DNA of 64,000 nucleotides, taken from contig OZ010786.1 of assembly GCA_963932465.1 (NCBI GenBank), forward strand, positions 269,794,411 through 269,858,410, written 5' to 3'. Of this stretch, positions 23,293 through 33,695 are shown piece after piece. Below the pieces are notes generated by a model. The model did not search any database, was not told the DNA's origin, and worked only from the letters and a program-made list of their open reading frames with translations. How positions within the stretch are numbered: the first letter of the stretch is position 1; each line of letters begins with the position of its first letter. The DNA comes from Maratus speciosus. Its lineage: Eukaryota > Arthropoda > Arachnida > Araneae > Salticidae. Position numbers and translations under genes: made by a program.

Positions 23293-23741
23293 TGTGGAAT
23301 ATCAATAAATGTAATTCTGTACTAAAAATAAGACTGACACTTTACTTAATTAATTAAAGATATATTAACGCAATATTTACAAGATATTTATTCTCTGTTC
23401 GAGTTCAAAACATAATTTAAGACTTTCGTCTTAAAACAAACATTATTCATTCGTCAGCGTTGCACAGTTCTCATCTTCCGTGAAAAAACACAACCTTCTC
23501 ATAACGCACACATCATCGTTCTACTGTATTCCGTTCAGTTCGAGTTTTTTCCCCGCTCACAATGAGCGTCTTTCGATCAGAAGTGTCTCTCTAGTACGCA
23601 TGCGCACTGACTAGTTCATGGGGAAAGAAAATCAAACAGAGGAAGACGCTTTGATCGGCAGTTACGAAAGAAGTAGTTGGCGCTGTAAGCAGTAGGCACG
23701 CAGCATGCTCTGGAAGCTATTAAAGGAAAAGTTTTCCCACA
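23293..23741 (-). repeat. 5' LTR of LTR retroelement 1
   Basis: Right-hand copy, upstream of Gag on the minus strand. Just inside it the minus strand reads AATGGTGATCAGAATTGTG. The TGG two bases from the LTR could begin a primer-binding site, but I cannot match a tRNA with confidence. Confidence 0.85.
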
Positions 23742-23742
23742 G

Positions 23743-23744
<2 letters not shown>

Positions 23745-23790
<46 letters not shown>

Positions 23791-23935
23791 AAGTTTTTTA
23801 CTGAGGGTGATTTTGGGTTCCAGGGTTCATGATCGGTGTAGACCTGAAAAATGTTTCAGAAATTCCAACATAGGGGAGATGTAATAGGTAGTCTTTCATA
23901 CGAAATCTACCTAAAAAATTACAAGGGAAAAAGCA
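23745..23935 (+). repeat. (TA)n and repeat shared with 27.2 kb
   Basis: About 44 bp of TA dinucleotides are followed by GAGGGTGATTTTGGGTTCC, GGTTCATGATCGGTGTAGA and ACGAAATCTACCTAAAAA blocks. The same order recurs at 27215-27345. It appears to be one end of the same element family. Confidence 0.65.
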
Positions 23936-24589
23936 TCAGGTGCAAACGCTTATCAGTTTCTGAAAATAATAAAATATCAACAGAAGAATTTTCTATTCGT
24001 GTAAGAAAAATAATAATGCTTGATATCACTTACAGGCCACGGTTAAAACCTGTACCACGAGTGATGGCGGTCAGTCTGCTCACAATCCTCCCACCGCTAC
24101 AAAAAAAAAAGAATTCCAAAGCTGCCCCCCCCCCGGTTGTCTGTTGTGTTAAACGCTCCAGATCTACCAAATCCTCTGTTAGATGTGTTTAACATTGCAT
24201 TTACATTTCCACAGTGAGATTTTCTGTGATGGGGCAACCTCTTACCAAACAGTCTCAGTCTTTAAAAGGCTATCGAAGGAGTACGGTTCCGCCTGTTTCG
24301 CGAGTGACTGCGATCAATACACATTTACTCAGTTGGAGCTTTCTTCCGTTCATCATCCAATCAAATTCTGAGAAGACAAAATAAATATTCCTGTGTTTCA
24401 ATTAGTCATGAATAAAGTTTTAAAAGCAGGCTCAAGAAAATATATTATGTTTTATAGAAGATGTATATTGCAATATTCCATCAAGCACTTGTGCAGAAAT
24501 TACGTGATAGAAGAAGTTCTTTGATTTCGGAGAACAGCCATGAAAAATATTAGATTGGTAATGAATTAAAGCTGAAACACTCAGAATTA
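23936..24589. other. No gene seen
   Basis: AT-rich with an A10 run near 24100 and C9 near 24126. A 113-residue open frame starting at 23851 overlaps the repeat block and has no recognisable domain. Confidence 0.5.
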
Positions 24590-25660
24590 GATATAAACAC
24601 ATTTTAACAATTTTATTTGGCCGCTTTTGACGAATTTATAATTCCAACTTTTTTTTTTTTTATAAGAACTGGTATTATCAGAATCATATTAAGGCGGTAT
24701 TAAAAAAGTATTTTTAAACGCTCAACAACTCGAAATTTCCTGACTCATTTTCAGATATATTTTTAAAAGTAAAAACATCAAACTTGCTGACGTGATTTTT
24801 TGAAGAGATTTATAAGCGGCCAGTATTTTTATTTTTCGTTCAATTAATTAGAGCTTGGTTTACAAACAATTATTTTCTCAGTACGACCATATTTGTATTC
24901 GTTTCCAGCACTATCGCTTCGGAAAATTCGGTTCAAAATGCCAATGCCCAATTAGGCAGCATTTAAAAAAATATATATTCTGCTTTTGTCAAAAAGCAGT
25001 CGACCAATACATCACATCATATAGTTTCTGAATAAGAGAACCAGCCAATTGGATGCGTTTGAAAGCAAAAATGAATTTCAAAATGAGCCAGAAAAAAGCC
25101 ATTTGAATTTGAGTACACCCGTAATACGATAATTTTTTCGTCAACCCCTATTTTTGTTTGATTTGGTCCTATCAAAAACTTGTCAATATGAAAGTTGCTG
25201 TAATATTGAGAAGATGCGTAATAAATTTAGGCGGATGGGATATTTTGTGAATTGACGAAGTTATGAATTTTTTTCTACTTCGATTCCCCCCACTTAAAAA
25301 AAAAAATTTTGGGGGGGAGGGAAGTGTTGGTCCTATCAAAAACTTGTCAATATAAAAGTTGTAGATAATATTAAAAAAAATTATAGTAAGTTTAAGTGGA
25401 TTTGATATCTTAAGAATTGACGAAGTTATGAATTTTTTTCTACTTAAAAATCCTATTTTTTTCGCCCCTTGAGCCCATCTTTAATTTTATGAAAAATCTG
25501 TGATACATAAATTTTTACCCTTTTTTCTAGAAGTAATGATAACTTTAAACTGATTTGATATATATCATAATTAAGAAGTTATGGGGCTTTATCGGTTTTC
25601 ACAAAACCCCTCCCTATTTCCACACCCTTGTCCGATTTTGCTCATTAATGAATTAATGAA
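24590..25660 (+). repeat. 1.1 kb dispersed repeat, copy 2
   Basis: Direct-orientation homologue of 18410-19545. It has the same TATCAAAAACTTGTCAATAT sub-repeats and ends in the CAAAACCCCTCCCTATTTCC segment. A Tc1 relic follows immediately. Confidence 0.8.
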
Positions 25661-25815
25661 CTTGACCGAGATTAGAACAATCAGGAGATAGACCTGTAAC
25701 AAATGCAGTAGGACATGCGCATATATGGCATATGACGTAAAAGAAGGAGGTCCTAAGATGATAAAGCACAGATGCTGTTCACATTCTGCAATTCGGTGCA
25801 ATTGCACGGTGTATA

Positions 25816-27055
25816 GTGATGTCTACGACGGTTTTTTTACTACTATTGTGTGATATGGTCAAGAGGATATCCAGAAGATGTCATTTGGATAACTTTACAC
25901 GAAGTCAGATGATTGGGAGGTTGGAAGAAGGTCGAAGAGTGACAAGTGTGGCAGAAGAGTTCGGGATCGCTCACAGCATCGTTTCACGAGCCTCGAGTGC
26001 ATTTCAAACGATGGGAACAGCTGTCCGAGCATTCAGCAGTGGTCGTCCATGAGCAACAACAACAGCAAAAGACCGTTATATTGTTCTACTGGCGAAAAGA
26101 AACAGGTAGCAGACAGCTGGAGAAATTGCAAGGCAGATGGAGCAGAGTACTGGGCGTCGTATATCACGTTTTACTGTGGTTAGGAGGCTCCACAAAGGTG
26201 GTCTATACACACGACGACCATTGCGGCGTTACCATTAACGCCTGCTCATCTGAGTCACCGGTTTCTGTGGTGCCAGGAACTCAAGAACTGGAAGCAACCG
26301 GAGTGGGGTCGAGTACTTTTTATGGATGAGAGCCGATTTATTCTGACGAGATATTCTGGACGTACACACAGGGATGAACAGGGATGACCGCCCCGGGAAC
26401 CCAGCTTTTTCTGGACGTATAGACATCTGGACAGAGCAAGTAACATGTAATCATCCCTCCAACATCATCAAAAGGGACCGTTTTGAAAGAGCCGGAGATC
26501 TTGTTTGGGGCGGTGCCATGCTTGGTAGTCGTACGAATCTCCACGTCTTCCAAGGAAGTCCATTCTCTGGTGCCCGTTATTGCGCCAAGATTCTCTTGCC
26601 TCACGTGCGTCTGTAAAGAGTTGCTATGGGTCCAGACTTCCTCTTCACGGACGAAAACGCTCCTCCTCATCGTACAGCGGCTGTCGAAAATCTCTTGTAG
26701 AGTGAATATATTCAACGCATGGATTGGCCTGCAAAGTCCACGGACCTAAATCACATCGAACACTTGTGGGACCTTCTTGCAGCGGCTTGGCAGCACGCGG
26801 AAAGGCGCCAGCAACGATTCCGCAGCTGCAATTGGCGTTACAAAGGAATGAGACTCGATGCCTCAACAGTTCCTTGACAACCTCGTCTTCAGCATGGACA
26901 GACGCTGTATATCGTGCATCGCAGTCAGGGGTAACCATATCCCTTATTAGATACTGAATTATCCCTTCCTGGTGCCTGTAAGATAGACATTTCTGTCTTC
27001 TCTGCAGTTGTGCTCCAAGTGACTTTTTCAATAAAGTGCTTTTGTATCCTTTTGA
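25816..27055 (+). pseudogene. Tc1-like transposase pseudogene (DDE)
   Basis: The N-terminal helix-turn-helix region is open at 25849-26052: SQMIGRLEEGRRVTSVAEEF then SIVSRASSAFQTMG and SGRP. The first catalytic motif appears as GRVLFMDESRFIL (about 26310), preceded by WCQELKNWKQPEWG. HPSNIIKRDRFE and MLGSRTNLHVF follow. FLFTDENAPPHRTA (about 26640) gives the second aspartate. MDWPAKSTDLNHIEHLWDLL (about 26717) gives the final glutamate. Stops and frame changes separate these pieces, so the gene is dead, but all three catalytic blocks survive. A possible 3' terminus with TGCACACTAGTG lies near 27190; no matching left end was found. Confidence 0.85.
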
Positions 27056-27218
27056 TTCCTTGATTAGATGGTTTTTATCACTTGTCCCATATTTTCACAT
27101 CTTAGAGATCTTATGGCATTATTTCGGTTGATGCGGAATACTTCTGCATGACGTTACATTCTAAAAACTGTCTCGTCCTTTATTTTTGCACACTAGTGTA
27201 TATATATATATATATATA

Positions 27219-28502
27219 AAGTTTTGAACGGAGGGTGGTTTTGGGTTCTAAGGTTCATGATCAGCGTAGATCTGGAAAAATTTTCAGAAATTCCAACGCA
27301 GAGGAGAATGTAAAAGGTAGTATTTCTTACGAAATCTACCTAAAAATGCAACAGTTAGGTGATTTTGCAAAGAAATTAGAGGTAATTCTGCACATTTTAA
27401 ATCTAACGTAAAACTAAAGATAATTCTAGACAATTTAGAAATAATTTTTCAACACGTTTTTCAAATTAGAGAAAACTGTGTTTCAGACGTTGTAAATAAA
27501 AAAGTTATATTAGGCAAACTGGAGAATTTGTTGCTTACTTCAACAAATAATTCTAGACATAATTAGAGGTAATTAATTCTAAACAATTTGAAATTAACAT
27601 AGAGTTTGAGATAATTGCAGGCAATTATTTATATACAGAAAATTCTAGGTATGTTAGTCTAAAATAGTCTAGAATAGTTTATACAATCAGATAATAGTTG
27701 ATCATTCTAGAAGTTTTTTAAATTAATACAAAATTAGAGATAATTCTTAATAAATTGTAGATAATTCAGGAAAACGTACAAATTAGAGATAATTGTTCAA
27801 CAAATTAGACAAATTACAGAAAAATATTTGTCAGACAAAGTAGAGAAAAGCATTATATTAAGCAAATTAGACAAAAACGTCTTTTTCTACTATATATTAG
27901 AGATAATTCTAGACATTTTAAAATTAACATAATTATACAGGGTTCGTACGCATCAAGGGATTTACGGAATTTTAGGGATTTTAGTACCATAAATGTCTTC
28001 AGGTACTGGTCGCTATGTATGAAAAATAGATTTTTTTTTCATTAAATAAGGCGAATATTACATTACGGATATTCTGATAAAAGGTGCTTGAATGTCCTTG
28101 AAGCGTTCGAACCCTGTTATAGACGTTTTAAAATATTATTAAAAATCGATTGACTTTCCAAAAAAAAAAAAATCGAAATGTAGCCAGCAAATAAAACTAA
28201 CGAAAATAACGAAATCCCTTTAGTAGTTTCCGTGAAAAAATTAGGGATATATCAGCTGTTTTCCAAAGAATTTCGAAACTGTTGTTGCCTTCTTAATACG
28301 GGTTTCCATTTATATGAAACAAGTGTACTTAATTACATGTCGAAATTTTTTTCCTCTTATGTTTTCATTACATTTTTAGGTAGCTTTCTTTACAAAAAAG
28401 CTACCTATTGCAGCCGTTCGGAGGAAAGCGATTTCAAAAAATTTTGGTATATTTTCATCGATTATGACCCCCAGACCCCGAAACCACCCTCCGTTCAAAA
28501 TT
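27219..28502. mobile_element. Short element with AACGGAGGGTGG inverted ends
   Basis: The left end (TTTTGAACGGAGGGTGGTTT) and right end (AAACCACCCTCCGTTCAAAA) are inverted copies, both abutting (TA)n runs. Less exact inversion continues inward for about 130 bp, to AGGTAGCTT/AAGCTACCT blocks. The interior 27360-27930 is a degenerate series of AATTAGAGATAATTCTAGAC-like units, and a 178-bp MITE is nested at 27938-28115. No transposase is present. It belongs with the partial copy at 23745-23935. Confidence 0.6.
27938..28115. mobile_element. 178-bp MITE with CAGGGTTCGTACGC ends
   Basis: The ends CAGGGTTCGTACGC and GCGTTCGAACCCTG are imperfect inverted repeats. TTATA flanks both sides (27933-27937 and 28116-28120), a 5-bp duplication. 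A related copy is at 56424-56639. Superfamily unknown. Confidence 0.65.
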
Positions 28503-28529
28503 GATATATATATATATATATATATATCT

Positions 28530-30849
28530 GACCTATGTCACACTGTAACTCCCGTAATTATGAACCGATTTCGATGTAATTCGGTGTGTACATAGTACAT
28601 ACCAATGTCTCGACCGAGTTCGTTGGCCAGCTTCATCCGCCGTTTTGTTTCAAAATGGCGGCCATTTAAAATTTTTAAAAAAATTTAAAACTTGAAATGT
28701 GGTACCAAAAAATTAAAAATGGAAAAATATTTTTTTCTTATGTATTTGACCTTTATACAAAGATTCCGGAGCAGTTTTTGTTTCGTCTATATCTTAAAAA
28801 ATGGCTGAGTTATAGCATTTTGAATTTCTAGCGTGGCTGACATTTTGAAACGTTCTGAATTTTGTCACGCGATAAAAGGCGTATTTATGAATCGATTTGG
28901 ATGTAACTTCGTTTATACATAGTACAGACCAATGTCTCGACCGAGTTCGTTGGCCAGCTTCATCCGCCATTTTGTTTAAAAATGGCGGCCATTTAAAATT
29001 TTAAGAAAAATTTAAATTTGAAATGTGGTACCAAAAAATTGAAAATTGAAAAAATATTTTTTCTTATGTGTTTGACCTCGATAAAAAGATTCGGGAGCAG
29101 TTTTTGTTTCTTCTATATCTTAAAAAATGGCTGAGTTATAGCATTTTGAATTTCTAGCGTGGCTGACATTTTGAAACGTCCTGATTTTTCTCACGTAATA
29201 ACAGGCGTATTTATGAACCGACTTGGATGTACCTTGGTGTGTACATAGTACATACAAATATCTCTACCGAGTTCGTTGGCCAGATTCATCTGCCATCTTG
29301 TTTCAAAATGGCGGCCATTTAAAATTTTAAGAAAAATTTTAATTTGAAATGTGGTACCAAAAAATTGAAAATGGAAAAATATTTTTTTCTTATGTATTTG
29401 ACCTTTATACAAAGATTTCGGAGCAGTTTTTGTTTTGTCTATATCTTAAAAAATGGCTGAGTTATAGCATTTTGAATTTCTAACGTGGCTGACATTTTGA
29501 AACGTCCTGAATTTTGTCACGCGATAACATGCGTATTTATGAACCGATTTGGATGTAACTTCGTTTATACATAGTACATACCAATGTCTCGACCGGGTTC
29601 GTTGGCCAGCTTCACCCGCCATCTTGTTTAAAAATGGCGGCCATTTAAATTTTTAAGAAAAATTTAAATTTGAAATGTGGTACCAAAAATTGAAAATTGA
29701 AAAAATATTTTCTTCTTATGTGTTTGACCTTGATAAAAAGATTCGGGAGCAGTTTTTGTTTCGTCTATATCTTAAGAAATGGCTGAGTTATAGCATTTTG
29801 AATTTCTAGCGTGGCTGACATTTTGAAACGTCCTGATTTTTCTCACGTAATAACAGGCGTATTTATGAACCGACTTGGATGTACCTTGGTGTGTACATAG
29901 TACATACAAATATCTCTACCGAGTTCGTTGGCCAGATTCATCTGCCATCTTGTTTCAAAATGGCGGCCATTTAAAAAAATAAAAAAATAAAAAAATTTAA
30001 ATGAGATACCAAAAAATTGGAAAATGAAAAAGATTTTTTTTGTATGTGTTTGACCTTAATACAAAGATTCCGGAACAGTTTTTCTTTCGTCTATATCTAA
30101 AAAAAAATGGCTGAGTAATAGCATTTTGAATTTCTCTTGTGGCTGACATTTTAAAACGACCTGATTTTTGTCACGCGATAACAAGCGTATTTATGAACAT
30201 ATTTGGATGTAACTTGGTCTGTACACAGTACATACCAATGTGTCGACCGAGTTCGTTGGCCAGCTTCATTCGCCATCTTGTTTCAAAAGGGTTGCCATTT
30301 TAAAAAAATTAAATTTAAAATTCAAAATGAGGTATTAAAAAATTGGAAAATGAAAAAGATTTTTTTTATGTGTTTGGCCTTGATACAAAGATTCCGGAGC
30401 AGTTTTTGTTTCTGAAAATTTGTTCTTTTGTTGATATCTTAAAAAATGGTTGATTTATAGCACTTTGAATTTCTAGCATGGCTAACATTTTGAAACGATC
30501 TTGTATTTTTCACGCGATAACACACGTATTCGCCTATTTCGATGTAAGAAGGCATGTGGATAGTATACATCAACACCTCGACCAAGTTCGCTGGCCAGAT
30601 TCATCAGCCATCTTGTTTCAAAATGGCGGCCATTAAATTAAAAAAATATATATATATATTTAAAGTGAGGTGCAAAAAAATTAGAAATTGAAAAAGGTTT
30701 CTTTCTTAAGTATTTGATCTTGATATAAGGATTCAGGAGCATTTTTTGTTTGTCTTTACCTTAAAAAATGGCTCAGATATAGCAGTTTCAATTTCTATTG
30801 TGGGTGACATTTTGAAAAATCTGATTTTTTGCATGCGACAGCACTCCTA
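28530..30849 (+). repeat. 326-bp satellite array, seven and a part units
   Basis: The anchor TTCGTTGGCCAG recurs with TGGCCAG starting at 28624, 28951, 29277, 29603, 29929, 30257 and 30592, giving spacings of 327, 326, 326, 326, 328 and 335 bp. Each unit carries ATGGCGGCCATTTAAA, GTTATAGCATTTTGAATTTC and a GACATTTTGAAACG segment. Units 2 and 4 are most alike, as are 3 and 5, indicating a two-unit higher-order period. Later units diverge. No coding content is evident. Confidence 0.92.
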
Positions 30850-30851
30850 TA

Positions 30852-33574
30852 CAGGGTGATTCAGCTCGTCGGTGACAAAATTTAAGGATCGATAGAGCAC
30901 ACCTAGACGAACATTTTTGAATAGGGAATGTAGGGTCCCTGACGCGATGGTAAGGCGCTAGGCGCTTTCGAAAATTTGGGTGCCGAAATTCGAAACGTCA
31001 TAAAAACTAGGGAAATGGTTAGATTTTCTTGCTTGTTGCGTCGAAATGATTCTGTTTGTTTAGACTTTCTTCAGTACCAATTTGATAAGCGTATCTCTTA
31101 AAACATGGATAGGGGGCGCTGCAGACTTTGGAGAGCTAGACAACAACTTTAAGCCCGTTATTTTGATAATTTAACACATGCTCGCCAAAGTTTATACTCT
31201 AACTTAAAGTTTGAACCCAAAAGTAGAGCCCTGCAAAAAGCGTAAGAGCCGGTATAAAATGTCAAAGTACAGGGTGGTCGAAACTCGAAGGCTCCTAAGA
31301 GATAAACAAACAGATTTCTTGACTTATGGCATGCATTTTCATGATTCTGTTTGCTGGGGCTCTCTGAAACTCAGTTGAACGGTACAAAAAGAAACATCGA
31401 TAGGGGGCGCTTTGGGCAAAAAACATAATTCGTTGACATTTCGGACGCTAACTGGAAACGGGGCGCTACGATCAGTTAGTAATAATGAAAACACATTTTC
31501 TACCTCTGCTCAACACTTCTGAATAAATTTAGACCAAAAACATCAATGATACTGGAAATTTATTTACAAAAAATAACACTACAGAAGATGCTCGAAATTT
31601 CGACCTTGGGCCATGATGCAGGCTTCGCACCTCCGTCGCATTGAGGAGTGTGTGTTTCCAACAATGCCAGGAGTATCTCTGATCTGCCCTGCAGCTGCCA
31701 CAATGCGCGCCACAAGTTCTTCAGCACTGCTGACAGGTGTATGGTATACCTCGGCCTTCAGGTAACCCCAAAGGAAGAAATCCAAGCAGGTGAGGTCTGG
31801 TGATCGGGCAGGCCAGTGAACTGGACCCCCACGCCCGATCCACCGCTGGCCATACCTTGCGTTTAGATGGAGACGCACGTCGTTCGTGTAATGGGCCGGA
31901 GCTCCATCGTGCTGGAACCACATCTGGCGACGCGAACCTTCGGGTACGTGCGCCTCATCCAGAAGCTGCGGCAGCACTTGATCCAGGAAAATCAGGTAAT
32001 TTCCACCTGTCAGCCGTTCAGGTAACAAATAAGGGCCAATGAGGCAATCCCCCAGAATGCCGGCCCACACATTTACTGAGAAACGCTCCTGGGCTGCTCG
32101 GCTTCTGGTTTCATGTGGATTTTCATCACACCACACATGACTGTTGTGGGCGTTCCACATTCCCTCCCGGCTGAAGGTGGACTCGTCCGTAAACAAAATG
32201 CTGTTTACAAAACGGGGATCCCTGGATCTCATCGCCAAGTACCATCTTGAGAATTCCACTCGAGGGCCAAAATCCTGCTCTCTGAGCAACTGCACCCGCT
32301 GGATGTGGTAGGGGTGCAGATTCCGGGAACGTAAGATGCGCCACGCAGTTGCTTGCGAAATGCCAACATGTCTGGCGATATCTCTCGTGCTAAGACCTGG
32401 GTTGTCCTCAACCAGGTTAAGCACAGCCTCTTCGTTGTCGGGGGTGCTCACTGATCGCTCCCGTTCAGGCCTGCCTCCGTCGAAAGATCCCGTTGTGGAC
32501 AACCTCTGGTGTACTCGAGCGAAGAAGGCATGGCAGGGGATTTGCCTGTTGGGGTAACGCTCGGCGTACAACCGCTGAGCGGCTCGTCCATTACAACCAG
32601 CAGCGCCATACGCCAAATGCATGTCAGCCAATTCAGAGTTTGTGTACCGTTCCATCCTACTACCGATCTGCAGACAAGTAACCCGAAGCTTAAGTAGGTA
32701 CCGCACGTTCAAAAGACGTGTCTGCGCATACAACTACGTCATCTCGCGTTGTCGTCTACGCATTACGTATCTTTTGCATATCGATATGGTACGATATCTT
32801 TTGCATAAATCAGCAAAAAGCACCTTATGTAAATTTTATTGCGCGCATTGTGCATGATTGAAACCAGCTATGTTTGTTAAAAAAAACAAACAAACTGCAG
32901 TTTTAATAGCTTCTTATGATAAGTAAATTACTCTCTTGTTTTGTTTCTAACTGATCGTAGCGCCCCGTTTCCAGTTAGCGTCCGAAATGTCAACGAATTA
33001 TGTTTTTTGCCCAAAGCGCCCCCTATCGATGTTTCTTTTTGTACCGTTCAACTGAGTTTCAGAGAGCCCCAGCAAACAGAATCATGAAAATGCATGCCAT
33101 AAGTCAAGAAATCTGTTTGTTTATCTCCTAGGAGCCTTCGAGTTTCGACCACCCTGTACTTTGACATTTTATTCCGGCTCTTACGCTTTTTGCAGGGCTC
33201 TACTTTTGGGTTCAAACTTTAAGTTAGAGTATAAACTTTGGCGAGCATGTGTTAAATTATCAAAATAACGGGCTTAAAGTTGTTGTCTAGCTCTCCAAAG
33301 TCTGCAGCGCCCCCTATCCATGTTTTAAGAGATACGCTTATCAAATTGGTACTGAAGAAAGTCTAAACAAACAGAATCATTTCGACGCAACAAGCAAGAA
33401 AATCTAACCATTTCTCTAGTTTTTATGACGTTTCGAATTTCGGCACCCAAATTTTCGAAAGCGCCTAGCGCCTTACCATCGCGTCAGGGACCCTACATTC
33501 CCTATTCAAAAATGTTCGTCTAGGTGTGCTCTATCGATCCTTAAAGTTTGTCACTGACGAGCTGAATCACCCTG
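30852..33574 (-). mobile_element. Composite mariner-like (IS630-Tc1) element, copy 2
   Basis: A 2723-bp element of the same structure as 4005-6722, with about a dozen differences. TA flanks it at 30850-30851 and 33575-33576. Outer arms are 30852-31267 and 33159-33574; the inner element is 31270-33156. It interrupts the 326-bp satellite: the satellite sequence left of it joins cleanly to the sequence right of it (CTCCTA then TTAACCGATTCC, matching TATTTATGAACCGATTTGG in other units). Confidence 0.95.
31579..32733 (-). CDS. IS630-Tc1-mariner transposase, copy 2 (DD41D)
   Basis: An open 384-residue frame, nearly identical to the protein at 4732-5880, with the same DUF4817-like N-terminus, helix-turn-helix and FTDES / QHDGAPAH / CLDFF catalytic blocks. 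It differs by an Ala-His insertion (LLDEAHVPEG instead of LLDEVPEG), due to a 6-bp GTGCGC insertion, and by Gly for Glu at residue 191. The two extra residues lie 12-13 positions before the second catalytic aspartate. Both versions keep the reading frame, so at least one was recently functional. Confidence 0.93.
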   Translation of the reverse strand: MYAQTRLLNVRYLLKLRVTCLQIGSRMERYTNSELADMHLAYGAAGCNGRAAQRLYAERYPNRQIPCHAFFARVHQRLSTTGSFDGGRPERERSVSTPDNEEAVLNLVEDNPGLSTRDIARHVGISQATAWRILRSRNLHPYHIQRVQLLREQDFGPRVEFSRWYLAMRSRDPRFVNSILFTDESTFSREGMWNAHNSHVWCDENPHETRSRAAQERFSVNVWAGILGDCLIGPYLLPERLTGGNYLIFLDQVLPQLLDEAHVPEGSRRQMWFQHDGAPAHYTNDVRLHLNARYGQRWIGRGGPVHWPARSPDLTCLDFFLWGYLKAEVYHTPVSSAEELVARIVAAAGQIRDTPGIVGNTHSSMRRRCEACIMAQGRNFEHLL

Positions 33575-33576
33575 TA

Positions 33577-33695
33577 TATTAACCGATTCCGATGTGAGTG
33601 AGCATGTGCACAGAAATTACTAAGGTCTCGACCAAGTTCACTCCTTAGCCTCATTCACCATGTTGTCTTAAAATGACAGGTACTTTAAGAAATTG
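33577..33695 (+). repeat. Satellite unit remnant right of the mariner insertion
   Basis: ACCGATTCCGATGTGAGTG, GGTCTCGACCAAGTTCACTC and CATTCACCATGTTGTCTTAA continue the 326-bp unit interrupted at 30849. Similarity fades after about 33690. Confidence 0.75.

Larger units (their letters stand above)
19561..23741 (-). mobile_element. LTR retroelement 1: Gag-protease-coiled coil, no RT
   Basis: Direct repeats of 450 bp (19561-20010) and 449 bp (23293-23741), each TGTGG...CCACA, flank a 3.3 kb interior read on the minus strand. In transcription order it has Ty3/Gypsy-type Gag, two CCHC zinc knuckles, an aspartic protease with DTG, and a long coiled coil with an acidic tail. No reverse transcriptase, RNase H or integrase motif is found in any frame, and there is little room for them. 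The LTRs differ by a modest number of substitutions, so the insertion is not very young. No clean target duplication is visible; (TA)n lies at the right edge. Such an element would need another element's RT and integrase to move. Confidence 0.85.

Noticed and set aside
28530..30849. CRISPR-like array
   Set aside because: Units are 326 bp and continuous, with no spacer-repeat alternation, and the context is eukaryotic.
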